Assembly (NCBI RefSeq): GCF_009725205.1
Contig: NZ_WNZY01000005.1
Coordinates: 1 to 64,000, forward strand
Source of the DNA: Paenibacillus timonensis
GTDB lineage: Bacteria; Bacillota; Bacilli; Paenibacillales; Paenibacillaceae
Direction of reading: 5' to 3'
DNA: 64,000 nt
Numbering within the stretch: the stretch's first letter is position 1; the number at the start of each line of letters is the position of its first letter. Shown here piece after piece: positions 16,133 through 25,471 of the stretch. Made by a program: the position numbers and the translations under genes. Below the pieces are notes generated by a model. That model did not search any database. It saw only the letters and a program-made list of their open reading frames with translations, and was not told the origin of the DNA.

Positions 16133-16663
16133 ATGGGTTCGTTTGATCGCAAAGTAGAACGTAATCAAGTAAGAATGAATAAGAAAGGCAAGGGACCGCA
16201 AGTTGGGCAGACGACGCGAAATTCACGGTCGACGCTTGGGGCAAACGGGGAAGGTGATGTTTTTAAAGGGCGCAACATCATTTTGCCTTTTCTCTTGTTC
16301 CTGTTAGCCCTTCTGTATGGCGGCGTAGGGATCATCGGCAATTCTGCGGAAGTGAACTCGGTGCTGTATTGGGCGACGATCTTTTTGTATATTGTGCTGG
16401 CTTTGGCCATTTTTCTTCGCAAGCCTTATTTGCGCATCAACAAGAGCTGGCTGTACACCTCGAAATTCAATCGTGATCGCATGCTGGATGCCGGTAACAT
16501 TAGCAAAATCAAGGTTAGCCGGAACAAAATTGTGATTGAACCGAAAACACGGGAACCCAAATGGGTGTTCTACCGCACACGCAATCGCTTCGATACGGAA
16601 GCAATGGCCACGCGGTTGGAGCTGTATGCCAATACCCATCATGTAAAATTGGAGAAAGAATAG
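16133..16663 (+). CDS. Hypothetical two-TM membrane protein
   Basis: A 176-residue protein. Residues 1-45 are basic and polar, two membrane helices follow (about 47-65, IILPFLLFLLALLYGGVGI, and 77-94, VLYWATIFLYIVLALAIF), then a soluble C-terminus with KWVFYRTRNRFD and a PH-like beta pattern (ISKIKVSRNKIVIEPK). I do not recognise a characterised family. GGGAGGAACGGGT before ATG 16133 supports the start. Proximity to the DUF896 gene suggests cotranscription but does not reveal function. Confidence 0.75.
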   Translation: MGSFDRKVERNQVRMNKKGKGPQVGQTTRNSRSTLGANGEGDVFKGRNIILPFLLFLLALLYGGVGIIGNSAEVNSVLYWATIFLYIVLALAIFLRKPYLRINKSWLYTSKFNRDRMLDAGNISKIKVSRNKIVIEPKTREPKWVFYRTRNRFDTEAMATRLELYANTHHVKLEKE

Positions 16664-16711
16664 AATCACATTTGCAAGTATAAAGCGATAGAACGGAGAG
16701 GGCTGGGACGA

Positions 16712-17524
16712 ATGACGATCAAAGCGGTATGTTTTGACCTGGACGACACGCTGCTCTGGGATGAGCGGAGCGTAAGAGAAGCTTTTGCGGCGACATGTGA
16801 AAGCGCGGCGGCCAAGTTGGGGAGATTAAATCCCGAAGAACTGGAAGAGGCAGTACGCCGGGAAGCCCGGAGCTTGTATGAATCCTATGAAACCTATCCT
16901 TTCACAACGATGATTGGTATCAATCCGTTTGAGGGATTATGGGCAACGTTCTCCGCAGGGGAACAACCGGAATTTCGCCAATTGGAGCAGCTAGCCCCGA
17001 TCTATCGCAAAGAGTCTTGGCGGCGTGGTCTGCTTGCACTTGGAGTCGATGACGAGGTGCTGGCCGGCGAGTTGGCGGAGCAATTCGGACGCGAACGCCG
17101 CTCTCGTCCCCACGTATACGAGGAAACGTTCCAGGTTCTTAAGGAATTGAAAGGCAAAGTGAAGCTATTGCTGTTGACGAATGGTTGTCCGGCGCTTCAG
17201 CAGGAGAAACTGGATGGGGTGCCGGAACTGGCACCGTATTTTGATGAGATTGTCATTTCCGGAAACTTTGGTAAAGGCAAACCGGATTCGTCTATTTTTC
17301 GGCATGCGCTGGAACGGTTGGCGATCGAACCCGGTGAGGGGATCATGGTCGGGGATAAGCTGACGACGGATATCAAAGGTGCGCTCAGTGTCGGCATGAC
17401 GGCTGTCTGGGTCAATCGGGACGGCAAAACGCTAAGCGGCGAAATCATACCGGATTATGAGATCAAACACTTGTCCGAATTGCATGAGCTTCTGGACAAG
17501 CTCTCTTCGGTTAATCCAACCTAA
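16712..17524 (+). CDS. HAD-superfamily hydrolase
   Basis: A 270-residue soluble phosphatase of the haloacid dehalogenase superfamily with a helical C1 cap. Motif I is FDLDDTLLWD (nucleophile Asp9 and acid Asp11), motif II LLLTNG, motif III the Lys in GKGKPD and motif IV MVGDKLTTDIKGA. The cap lies between residues ~15 and 110. Such enzymes dephosphorylate small metabolites; the substrate cannot be read from sequence. Pyrimidine 5'-nucleotidase (YjjG/YfnB) or phosphoserine phosphatase relatives have the same layout. It is followed 51 bp later by a lipoprotein gene. Confidence 0.85.
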   Translation: MTIKAVCFDLDDTLLWDERSVREAFAATCESAAAKLGRLNPEELEEAVRREARSLYESYETYPFTTMIGINPFEGLWATFSAGEQPEFRQLEQLAPIYRKESWRRGLLALGVDDEVLAGELAEQFGRERRSRPHVYEETFQVLKELKGKVKLLLLTNGCPALQQEKLDGVPELAPYFDEIVISGNFGKGKPDSSIFRHALERLAIEPGEGIMVGDKLTTDIKGALSVGMTAVWVNRDGKTLSGEIIPDYEIKHLSELHELLDKLSSVNPT

Positions 17525-17575
17525 GAACGAACGACATGACGAGGCGGGAGCCGTCGCGGAAGGAGGGAAATCAGT

Positions 17576-17989
17576 ATGCGAATTCAGAAGGTAACGGGGC
17601 TGTTAACCACCCTCGCGCTTGTGTTGGTCGTTATCGCCGGATGCAGCAGTAAAGAATCAACATCCGCCCAGGCGGATACGACGCTGGAGCCTATTCAGGT
17701 TGAGCTTGAGGTCGCACCCTCGATTGTCAAGATTGGGGACACGGTGAAGTTTACCGCGAAAGTGACTCACCATGGTGAGAATGTGGATGATGCGAAGGAG
17801 GTCATGTTCGAATTTTGGAACACGGCTGACGACAACGAGAAGCATAGCCAGGTGAAAGTGAAGAGTGCCGGAAACGGGACATATGTGCTGGAGCATTCGT
17901 TTAAGGAGTCAGGGACCTATGAAGTGATTTCCCATGTCACCGCGCGGGATCAGCACTCCATGCCATCAAAGCAATTTACGGTGGAATAA
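17576..17989 (+). CDS. FixH/YtkA-like lipoprotein
   Basis: A 137-residue protein with signal peptide and lipobox VIAGC (Cys near residue 23), followed by one beta-sandwich domain of the YtkA/FixH type: IQVELEVAPSIVKIGDTVKF, then FEFWN, GTYVLEHSFKESGTYEVISHV. YtkA-like domains occur in proteins tied to copper or cytochrome oxidase assembly and in extracellular lipoproteins; here only the fold is inferred. GGAGGGAAATCAGT precedes the ATG. A strong terminator follows. Confidence 0.82.
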   Translation: MRIQKVTGLLTTLALVLVVIAGCSSKESTSAQADTTLEPIQVELEVAPSIVKIGDTVKFTAKVTHHGENVDDAKEVMFEFWNTADDNEKHSQVKVKSAGNGTYVLEHSFKESGTYEVISHVTARDQHSMPSKQFTVE

Positions 17990-18011
17990 GCTCGTGACAA
18001 ACCTGAAGATT

Positions 18012-18044
18012 AGCTGTTGCCCTTAAAGGGTGGCAGCTTTTTTT
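18012..18044 (+). terminator. Terminator before metH
   Basis: Stem AGCTGTTGCCC / GGGTGGCAGCT with G-U pairs and a run of seven T. The ~190 bp between it and metH shows no SAM, cobalamin or other riboswitch that I can recognise. Confidence 0.88.
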
Positions 18045-18234
18045 CGTTAATGGGATTTCCGAATTTTTCAAAAGGATGAACTCTAGTTTGTTCGGGTTTT
18101 AATTCTGAGTTGAACGATAGGATAACAATCCGTTGAATTGGGTGAAGAGACGTAATGAAATCGCCAATCTCTCTTTTCTTCAACGCTTTATTCTGTTAAA
18201 CTAAAACATAACGTTTTACGGGAGGGACATGATC

Positions 18235-21200
18235 ATGAGTAAACCTAGCCTGCTCGAAAGAATGAAAGAACGAATATTAATCCTCGATGGTGCCATGGGC
18301 ACCATGATTCAGCAGGAAGACCTAACTCCGGCCGATTTTGGCGGCGAAGAGTTGGACGGCTGCAACGAAATGCTTGTGCTCACCCGTCCGGATGTAATAC
18401 GCGGCATCCACGAGAAATATCTCGAGGCAGGTGCCGATTTGATCGAAACGAATACGTTTGGTGCGACATCCGTCGTGCTGGCTGAATACGATATCCCGCA
18501 AAGGGCACGTGAAATCAATTTGGCTGCGGCCAAGCTAGCGATCGAGGCTGCGGAAAAATACAGTACCCCGGAGCAACCCCGCTATGTCGTCGGTATTCTG
18601 GGACCAACGACCAAAACCTTGTCCGTTACCGGTGGCGTGACGTTCGACGAACTGACAGCCAGCTATGCGGAGCAGGCTTCGGCGCTGATTGAGGCCGGGG
18701 TTGATGCCCTGATGCTGGAAACCTCGCAGGATACCTTAAATGTGAAGGCGGGGAGCATCGGGATTAAGCGAGCATTTGCCGATACGGGGATCACCCTGCC
18801 GATCATGATCTCGGGAACGATCGAGCCGATGGGCACGACGTTGGCAGGCCAAAATATTGAAGCTTTTTACATTTCGCTGGAGCATTTGAATCCAATCTCC
18901 ATCGGCCTGAACTGTGCGACCGGACCGGAGTTCATGCGCGACCATATCCGCACCTTGTCGGGTCTTGCGCAGGCGGCGGTCAGCTGCCACCCCAATGCAG
19001 GTCTGCCGGACGAAAACGGCACTTACCACGAGTCTCCGGATTCGCTCGCCCAGAAAATGTCGGCGTTCGCCGAGCAAGGCTGGCTGAACATTGCCGGCGG
19101 TTGCTGCGGAACGACGCCTGCTCATATCGCCGCGTTAGCGAATACGCTGAAGGATTTTCGGCCGCGGGAGTTGACAGGCAGCCATCTGCCGGCGCTTTCC
19201 GGGATCGAGCCGGTTTACATTGAATCGGAGAATCGTCCTTATTTGGTCGGAGAGAGAACAAACGTTCTTGGTTCGCGTAAATTTAAACGGCTGATCGTAG
19301 AAGGGAAATACGAAGAAGCTTCGGAAATTGCCCGTGCTCAGGTGAAGAACGGAGCACAGGTTGTCGACGTTTGCGTACAAGACCCTGACCGCGATGAAGC
19401 GGAGGATATCAAGAAGTTCCTTGAACTGGTCGTCAAGAAAGTCAAGGTACCGCTAATGATCGATACGACAGATCCGAAGGTGCTGGATTTGGCGCTCCAA
19501 TATTGTCAGGGCAAGTCGATTATTAACTCCATTAACTTAGAAGATGGCGAAGAGAAGTTCGAACATGTAACGCCGCTGATTCATAAATACGGGGCGGCCG
19601 TAGTTGTCGGTACCATTGACGAACGCGGGCAAGCGATCACGCGGGAAGACAAGCTTGAGGTCGCTAAACGTTCGCACGATCTCCTAGTTCACAAATATGG
19701 ACTCAAATCGGAGGATTTGATCTTCGATCCGCTCGTGTTCCCGGTGGGTACCGGGGATGAGCAGTATATCGGCTCGGCCAAGGAAACGATCGAAGGGATT
19801 CGCCTGATTAAAGAGGCCCTGCCGAAAGTTCACACCGTGCTGGGAATAAGTAACGTGTCGTTTGGTTTGCCGGAAGCCGGCCGCGAAGTGTTGAACTCCG
19901 TATTCCTGTACGAATGCACCAAAGCGGGTCTCGATTACGCGATCGTCAATACGGAGAAACTGGAGCGTTACGCCAAAATTCCGGATGAAGAACGCCGTCT
20001 GGCTGAAGAACTGATTTATCAAACCAACGACGAGACGCTGGCCGCCTTTGTGGCTGCCTTCCGTAACAAGAAGGTGGAGAAGGTCGAGAAGTCCACACAG
20101 CTCACGCTTGAGGAACGGTTGGCTTCTTATGTTGTGGAAGGCACGAAGGAAGGCTTAATCCCCGATCTGGAAGAAGCATTAAAGAAATACACCGCGCTTG
20201 AAGTCATTAATGGTCCTTTGATGGCGGGGATGGAAGAGGTCGGCCGTTTGTTTAACAACAACGAGCTGATCGTTGCCGAGGTCCTGCAAAGCGCCGAGGT
20301 GATGAAGGCATCGGTGGCCTACCTTGAACCGTTTATGGAGAAGAACGAAACCAGCGTCAAAGGGAAAATCATGCTGGCGACTGTCAAAGGCGATGTGCAT
20401 GATATCGGCAAAAACCTGGTCGAGATCATTCTGTCCAATAATGGTTACCAGATCGTCAATTTGGGCATAAAAGTACCACCGGAGCGCATTATCGAAGCGT
20501 ATCAGAAGGAAAACGCCGATGCGATTGGTCTATCCGGTCTTCTGGTGAAATCGGCGCAGCAAATGGTGACGACGGCGCAGGACTTGCGAAATGCCGGTAT
20601 CGACGTTCCAATCCTTGTGGGTGGTGCCGCATTAACCCGCAAATTTACCAAAACGCGGATTCGGCCCGAGTACGACGGCATGGTCGTTTACGCCAAGGAC
20701 GCAATGGACGGCCTCGATTTGGCTAACAAGTTGATGGATCCGGCCGCCCGGGAGCAAATGCGCCTTAAAATGGAAGAGGAAAAAGAGACCGATCAGGCTG
20801 TTGCAGTTGCTGAACCGCTGCCAGAACTGACCCGCGTGGAGCGGTCCAAAATTTCAACGGATGCGCCGATTTATCTTCCGCCCGATCTGGAACGGCATGT
20901 GCTTCGCGATTATCCGATTGGTCATATCACGCCTTATATCAATATGCAAATGTTACTTGGTCATCATCTTGGGCTTCGCGGTTCGGTGGAACAGCAATTA
21001 GCGTCAGGCGAAGCAAAGGCGGTACAGTTGAAGGAGACGGTCGACCAAATCCTGCTTGAAGCAGTAACGGACGGCATTATTCGCACGCAAGCCATGTATC
21101 GGTTCTTCCCGGCGCAATCGTCCGGCAACGACGTTCTCATTTATGATCCGGCCAAGCCTGGCAAAGTGTTGAAGCGATTCAGCTTCCCGCGGCAAAAGGT

Positions 21201-21678
21201 TGAGCCATACCTCTGTTTGGCGGATTTCTTGAAGTCCGTGGACAGCGGGCAAATGGATTATGTTGGCTTCCTGGTCGTCACGGCCGGCCAAGGTGTTCGG
21301 GACTTGTCCGAGAAGTGGAAGGAACAAGGCGACTATCTGCGCTCCCATGTGCTGCAGGCGGTAGCATTAGAGCTGGCGGAAGCCCTGGCAGAGCGGGTGC
21401 ACCATATTATGCGAGATACCTGGGGCTTCCCGGATCCGGCGAACATGACGATGAAACAGCGCCACGGCGCACGTTATCAAGGGATTCGCGTGTCGTTTGG
21501 TTATCCGGCCTGCCCGGATCTTGAAGACCAGCAATTGTTGTTTGATCTCATGCAGCCAGGGGACATCGGCATTACATTGACCGAAGGCTTCATGATGGAA
21601 CCGGAAGCTTCCGTTTCGGCGATGGTCTTCGCTCACCCTGAAGCGCAATATTTTAACGTAGACAAAGCTGGGGTATAA
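18235..21678 (+). CDS. metH: Cobalamin-dependent methionine synthase MetH
   Basis: Transfers a methyl group from methyltetrahydrofolate to homocysteine via methylcobalamin. At 1147 residues all four modules are present: homocysteine domain (about 1-310; DGAMGTMIQ, LNCATG and the zinc pair GGCCGTTP), pterin domain (about 330-590; VGERTNVLGSRKF, MIDTTDP), cobalamin cap and binding domains (about 620-850; the lower axial ligand His722 in GDVHDIGKNL), and the AdoMet reactivation domain (about 880-1130; ending in RYQGIRVSFGYPACPD). ATG 18235 has GGAGGG eight bases before; ATG 18229 is only two bases away from it. No split gene or missing reactivation domain. Confidence 0.97.
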   Translation: MSKPSLLERMKERILILDGAMGTMIQQEDLTPADFGGEELDGCNEMLVLTRPDVIRGIHEKYLEAGADLIETNTFGATSVVLAEYDIPQRAREINLAAAKLAIEAAEKYSTPEQPRYVVGILGPTTKTLSVTGGVTFDELTASYAEQASALIEAGVDALMLETSQDTLNVKAGSIGIKRAFADTGITLPIMISGTIEPMGTTLAGQNIEAFYISLEHLNPISIGLNCATGPEFMRDHIRTLSGLAQAAVSCHPNAGLPDENGTYHESPDSLAQKMSAFAEQGWLNIAGGCCGTTPAHIAALANTLKDFRPRELTGSHLPALSGIEPVYIESENRPYLVGERTNVLGSRKFKRLIVEGKYEEASEIARAQVKNGAQVVDVCVQDPDRDEAEDIKKFLELVVKKVKVPLMIDTTDPKVLDLALQYCQGKSIINSINLEDGEEKFEHVTPLIHKYGAAVVVGTIDERGQAITREDKLEVAKRSHDLLVHKYGLKSEDLIFDPLVFPVGTGDEQYIGSAKETIEGIRLIKEALPKVHTVLGISNVSFGLPEAGREVLNSVFLYECTKAGLDYAIVNTEKLERYAKIPDEERRLAEELIYQTNDETLAAFVAAFRNKKVEKVEKSTQLTLEERLASYVVEGTKEGLIPDLEEALKKYTALEVINGPLMAGMEEVGRLFNNNELIVAEVLQSAEVMKASVAYLEPFMEKNETSVKGKIMLATVKGDVHDIGKNLVEIILSNNGYQIVNLGIKVPPERIIEAYQKENADAIGLSGLLVKSAQQMVTTAQDLRNAGIDVPILVGGAALTRKFTKTRIRPEYDGMVVYAKDAMDGLDLANKLMDPAAREQMRLKMEEEKETDQAVAVAEPLPELTRVERSKISTDAPIYLPPDLERHVLRDYPIGHITPYINMQMLLGHHLGLRGSVEQQLASGEAKAVQLKETVDQILLEAVTDGIIRTQAMYRFFPAQSSGNDVLIYDPAKPGKVLKRFSFPRQKVEPYLCLADFLKSVDSGQMDYVGFLVVTAGQGVRDLSEKWKEQGDYLRSHVLQAVALELAEALAERVHHIMRDTWGFPDPANMTMKQRHGARYQGIRVSFGYPACPDLEDQQLLFDLMQPGDIGITLTEGFMMEPEASVSAMVFAHPEAQYFNVDKAGV

Positions 21679-21698
21679 TCCCATAAAGAAGCTCCTTG

Positions 21699-21727
21699 GA
21701 AAACCCTCCGAACTTCGGAGGGTTTTG
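21699..21727 (+). terminator. Terminator after metH
   Basis: Near-perfect stem AAAACCCTCCGAA / TTCGGAGGGTTTT with symmetric A/T flanks; probably works in both directions. Confidence 0.88.
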
Positions 21728-21776
21728 GTAATCTGTACGTCATGCGAACCATTCTAGCGTAAAGGACGATAAAGGC

Positions 21777-22715
21777 ATGGAACTCTATTTCTTGGGGACG
21801 AACGCGGGGGTACCGTCTTTGGAACGGAATGTGACCTCAGTGGCTTTGCGTCTGCTGGAGGAACGCCGTTCTCTCTGGCTGTTCGATTGCGGTGAGGGCA
21901 CCCAGCATCAGATCCTGCGATCACCGCTGAAATTAAGTAAATTGGAAGCTATTTTTATCACCCATCTTCATGGAGATCATCTGTTTGGTTTGCCCGGACT
22001 CATTTCGAGCCGTGCCTATCAGGGAGGGGATACCCCCCTGGTCATTTACGGTCCAAAGGGCTTGAAGAAATTCATAGAGACGACGCTTTCGCTTAGCGAA
22101 TCGCGTATTAACTATAAGCTGGAGATCGTGGAGCATCAAGGCGGCGTCTTGTTCGAGGATGAAACGTTTCGGGTCGAGGCGGCACTGTTGGAGCATCGAA
22201 TCGACAGCTACGGTTATCGGGTGATTGAAAAAGATTTACCCGGTAAGCTAGACGCCGCCGTATTGGAACGGTACGGAATTCGTCCCGGCCCACTGTACGG
22301 CAAACTTAAACGCGGCGAAAGCGTTGTGGCCCCAAGCGGCGAAACGCTGCATGCGAAGGATGTGCTCGGAGAACCTAAAGCCGGGAGAATCGTGACCATT
22401 CTCGGCGATACGCGCCCGTGCAATTCCGCATTAACCTTGGCCCAAGAGGCTGATATGCTTGTACACGAGGCAACCTTTTTGGATGAACTGGCGAAAACCG
22501 CGCACGATTATCATCACAGTACAGCCAAGCAAGCGGCGGAGGCTGCCAAGGAAGCCGGTGTGCAGCAACTTTTACTGACCCATTTCAGCTCGCGCTACAA
22601 ATCGGATGATCAGCTGTTACGCCTGCAGGAGGAAGCCCGGGCGGTATTCCCGAACGCGCAGCTGGCCCGTGAACATGTGCTATATCCAGTGGCGCGCCGC
22701 TGCGGGAGGAAATAA
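21777..22715 (+). CDS. rnz: Ribonuclease Z
   Basis: Endonuclease that matures tRNA 3' ends lacking an encoded CCA. The 312-residue metallo-beta-lactamase fold protein has the metal motif THLHGDHLFGLPG, a second metal Asp in ILGDTRPC and His in LLTHFSSRY, plus the flexible-arm region (residues about 160-200) typical of the long-type tRNase Z from Bacillus. AAAGGACGATAAAGGC lies before ATG 21777. The gene appears monocistronic, between two terminators. Confidence 0.95.
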   Translation: MELYFLGTNAGVPSLERNVTSVALRLLEERRSLWLFDCGEGTQHQILRSPLKLSKLEAIFITHLHGDHLFGLPGLISSRAYQGGDTPLVIYGPKGLKKFIETTLSLSESRINYKLEIVEHQGGVLFEDETFRVEAALLEHRIDSYGYRVIEKDLPGKLDAAVLERYGIRPGPLYGKLKRGESVVAPSGETLHAKDVLGEPKAGRIVTILGDTRPCNSALTLAQEADMLVHEATFLDELAKTAHDYHHSTAKQAAEAAKEAGVQQLLLTHFSSRYKSDDQLLRLQEEARAVFPNAQLAREHVLYPVARRCGRK

Positions 22716-22797
22716 TTATTTTCCGGGAAAGCGCAGGAACTGACAGGGCATTTCAAAGTTTGGCAAGGGGAAAAGGTCCTGTTTTTTCACCATTCGT

Positions 22798-22836
22798 GCT
22801 GGTTCGACGCCAGGTGGCGGATCGAAGCTCTTTTTT
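22798..22836 (+). terminator. Probable terminator after rnz
   Basis: Hairpin with TTCGA...TCGAA and inner CGCCA-GG-TGGCG, then TCTTTTTT. Confidence 0.65.
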
Positions 22837-22866
22837 GACACGGCCTCGAAAACATAACGGAAAAAT

Positions 22867-22896
22867 TTGCCTGATCGCGGGTTTCCTAGGTACAAT
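22867..22896 (+). promoter_or_regulatory. Promoter of the phosphatase/DNA-repair cluster
   Basis: -35 TTGCCT (22867-22872), 18-bp spacer, -10 TACAAT (22891-22896), upstream of the genes at 22915-26851. Confidence 0.6.
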
Positions 22897-22914
22897 AATA
22901 GGAGACATCGTTGA

Positions 22915-23733
22915 ATGGAAAGGATGAGGATTTTGCCAAAGGATTGGAAGGCCTATCTCATTGATTTGGACGGCACTTTATATCATGGGCCTAAGATGAT
23001 CCCGGGTGCGGATGATTTGATCTCCGCCTTGCGTGCAAAGCGGATTCCCTTCCTGTTTGTTACGAACAATTCCTCGCGGACGCCTGCGGAGGTCGCCGCA
23101 CATTTGGAGGCGATGGGCATATCGGCCCGGGCGGAGGAGGTTTGCACGTCAGCGGTTGCAGCAGCCAGGTATATAGCCGAGGATCAGCCGGGCTGCAAGG
23201 TGGCGGCCATCGGCGAAGCCGGACTTACAAAGGCGCTAAATGAAGCTGGACTCCAGTTGATCTCGGAAGAACCGGATGTGGTGGTCCAAGGCATTGATCG
23301 CCACTTTACATACGAAACGTTAACCCGGGCTGCAAGGTGGATTCGAGGGGGAGCGCGTTATGTTTTAACCAATCCCGACTTGCTGCTGCCCACTCAGGAG
23401 GGTTTGATGCCTGGGGCCGGAACTCTTTCTGCGGCCATTCAGGCGGCCTCGGGCGTGAAGCCTGTGGTGATCGGTAAACCGGCGGCTCCCTTGATGGATT
23501 TTGCCATTGCTAGACTTGGACTAGCGGCTTCGGAAGTGGCGGTCATCGGAGATAATCTGCATACGGATATTGCTGCAGGAGTGAATGCCGGCTGCGGGAC
23601 CATTCTGACATTAACCGGTGTCACGACGGCCGACAACCTGCCGGACTTTGTGAAATCTTCGGGCGTGTCGGCGGATGTCGTATGTCGTGATCTGGCGGAA
23701 GTCAGAACATGGATCTGTGGATCGAACTTATAA
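22915..23733 (+). CDS. HAD-IIA family phosphatase (NagD/YutF-like)
   Basis: A 272-residue HAD phosphatase with a C2 cap. Motif I is LIDLDGTLYHG, motif II FVTNNSSRTP, the cap includes VQGIDRHFTYE and VLTNPDLLLPT, motif III has GKPAAP and motif IV VIGDNLHTDI. The order and spacing fit the NagD/AraL/YutF subgroup, which acts on nucleotide or sugar phosphates. ATG 22915 has AGGAG ten bases upstream; a TTG at 22933 preceded by AAAGGATGAGGATT is an equally possible start. It is 21 bp from the glycosylase gene, so likely cotranscribed with it. Confidence 0.88.
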   Translation: MERMRILPKDWKAYLIDLDGTLYHGPKMIPGADDLISALRAKRIPFLFVTNNSSRTPAEVAAHLEAMGISARAEEVCTSAVAAARYIAEDQPGCKVAAIGEAGLTKALNEAGLQLISEEPDVVVQGIDRHFTYETLTRAARWIRGGARYVLTNPDLLLPTQEGLMPGAGTLSAAIQAASGVKPVVIGKPAAPLMDFAIARLGLAASEVAVIGDNLHTDIAAGVNAGCGTILTLTGVTTADNLPDFVKSSGVSADVVCRDLAEVRTWICGSNL

Positions 23734-23754
23734 GAATGAAGGGAAAGATGCACC

Positions 23755-24573
23755 ATGCCGGAATTGCCGGAGATGGAAAATTATCGAATACAGCTCTCGC
23801 AGTATATTTTGGATCTCCCGATTACCGAGGTCGTCGTAGGCCGGGAGAAATCAGTGAACTTACCGGGGGAGGAGTTTATCCGGGAACTGATAGGAAGACA
23901 AGTGATTTTCGTCGAGCGCCGGGGCAAACATCTTCTGTTCCATCTGGATAACGGACGAAGATTGCTGCTCCACTTGATGCTTGGCGGGTTGCTGTACCTC
24001 GGTTCCAAGGAGGACCGCCCGGATCGCAGCACTCAGGTCGAAATTACCTTCGGGGAGTCCCATGTGTTGTATTTCATTGGGTTGCGTCTTGGTCATCTGC
24101 ATCTACATAGCGCCAAGGAAGCGGAGGAACTGCTGTCTCATCTGGGGCCGGAGCTCCTTGACCGTCGGATGAACGCAGAGCGGTTTACCGCTCTGCTGCG
24201 CAAGCGGCGGGGAAGCCTGAAGACGACGCTCGTTAATCAGGATGTCATCGCCGGAATCGGGAATTGTTACGCGGATGAAATTGCATTCGCCGCCGAACTG
24301 CTGCCGACGGCTAAACTGCAAAATTTGAGCGACGAGGATTTTTCTCGCCTTTACCAAGCAGTCCGGGACGTGCTCATCGAGGCGACGGAGGCCGGCGGGT
24401 ATATGGAGATGCCGCTGACCCGGGACGACAAGCTGACTGGAGGATCGAACGATACATGCCGGGTGTACGACCGGGAGGGAGAGACTTGTCCGCGTTGCGG
24501 CGACACCATCGTGAAAGCGGAAATGAACGGGCGCAAAGTGTTTTACAGCCCCGGCTGCCAGCATGACCGTTAA
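23755..24573 (+). CDS. Fpg/Nei-family DNA glycosylase with incomplete zinc finger
   Basis: A 272-residue base-excision repair enzyme. The N-terminal proline and glutamate (MPELPE) form the catalytic site, and Lys58 in ERRGKHLL matches the essential Fpg lysine. The helix-two-turn-helix is NQDVIAGIGNCYADE. The C-terminal finger has CPRCG and GRKVFYSPGCQ: the intercalating Arg is kept, but the usual third Cys of the C4 zinc site is Ser265. So three of four ligands remain. Oxidised purines or pyrimidines are the likely substrates; the exact class (Fpg or Nei) is uncertain. The next gene, an AP endonuclease, overlaps by 11 bp. Confidence 0.88.
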   Translation: MPELPEMENYRIQLSQYILDLPITEVVVGREKSVNLPGEEFIRELIGRQVIFVERRGKHLLFHLDNGRRLLLHLMLGGLLYLGSKEDRPDRSTQVEITFGESHVLYFIGLRLGHLHLHSAKEAEELLSHLGPELLDRRMNAERFTALLRKRRGSLKTTLVNQDVIAGIGNCYADEIAFAAELLPTAKLQNLSDEDFSRLYQAVRDVLIEATEAGGYMEMPLTRDDKLTGGSNDTCRVYDREGETCPRCGDTIVKAEMNGRKVFYSPGCQHDR

Positions 24574-25417
24574 GGTAAAGGTTGGGGGACATTTAAGCAT
24601 ACGGGGCGGCTACTTTGGCGCCGCCAAAGCCGCCCTGCAACTGGGGGCCGGCGCTTTTCAGTATTTTCCGAAAAATCCGCGAAGCCTGACGGTGAAACCG
24701 TTTGATCTGCGGGATGCGGAGCAGTGCCGAATGCTGTGCCAGAAGCATGACCTGGCCTCGATCGCGCATACGCCTTATCCCAGTAATCTCGCCATTGGCA
24801 AGGACGCTGACGAGGACGCCTACAACCGAGTGGTGGCTTCGCTACGCAACGACCTGGAAATCGCGGAAGCGTGCGGCTCCATTGGGATCGTTGTACATTT
24901 TGGCACATTTAAGTCAGGAAACCCCTTACAAGGATATCAAAATATTATACAATGTATTAATGATGTGCTCTCCGGTTGGCGGGGCTCGGCAAAGCTGCTC
25001 ATCGAGAACCAGGCTGGTGATCACGGCGACATGGGGATGACGATCGAAGAGTTGGTCCAGATCCGCAACCTGTGCCGAGATTCGGAGCGCATCGGCTTTT
25101 GCCTGGATACCTGTCATGCTTTTGGAGCGGGGATGTGGCAAGGCGAAGGAGATGAGAGCTTCACGGTTAAAGCTAAGGAGCTTCAGTTTTGGGACGGTTT
25201 ATGTGCCGTCCACCTGAACGATTCAAGATACCCGGTATTATCGCGCAAGGACCGTCACGCCCGAGTGGGCCAGGGCCATATCGGTGAAGCCGGCTTTCGC
25301 TGGCTGCTGCAGATCGACGCGATCCGGAAATCCCCGCTTATTTTTGAGAGCGAAACCGGGGAAGATGGGACCTACAGAGAGGATATGGAGCGAGTGAGAC
25401 GGTGGGCGGAGGCCTAG
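24563..25417 (+). CDS. nfo: Deoxyribonuclease IV-type AP endonuclease
   Basis: A 284-residue TIM-barrel endonuclease of the Nfo family, which cuts 5' of abasic sites. Metal ligands are seen in order: VGGHLS, IAHTPYPSN, VVHFGTFKSG, LIENQAG, CLDTCHAFGAG, VHLNDS, DRHARVGQGHIG and FESETG. All nine zinc ligands appear covered. The start codon lies inside the end of the glycosylase gene, an arrangement that couples base removal and strand incision in one message. Length is normal (E. coli Nfo is 285). Confidence 0.93.
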   Translation: MTVKVKVGGHLSIRGGYFGAAKAALQLGAGAFQYFPKNPRSLTVKPFDLRDAEQCRMLCQKHDLASIAHTPYPSNLAIGKDADEDAYNRVVASLRNDLEIAEACGSIGIVVHFGTFKSGNPLQGYQNIIQCINDVLSGWRGSAKLLIENQAGDHGDMGMTIEELVQIRNLCRDSERIGFCLDTCHAFGAGMWQGEGDESFTVKAKELQFWDGLCAVHLNDSRYPVLSRKDRHARVGQGHIGEAGFRWLLQIDAIRKSPLIFESETGEDGTYREDMERVRRWAEA

Positions 25418-25471
25418 AAAGACAACATGACTCCGCTTGGAGTGAAATACCGCGGGAAAGGAAGAACACTA

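Noticed and set aside
17990-18234. SAM or cobalamin riboswitch before metH
   Set aside because: The spacer is A/T-rich and unstructured apart from the upstream terminator; no conserved riboswitch core is visible.
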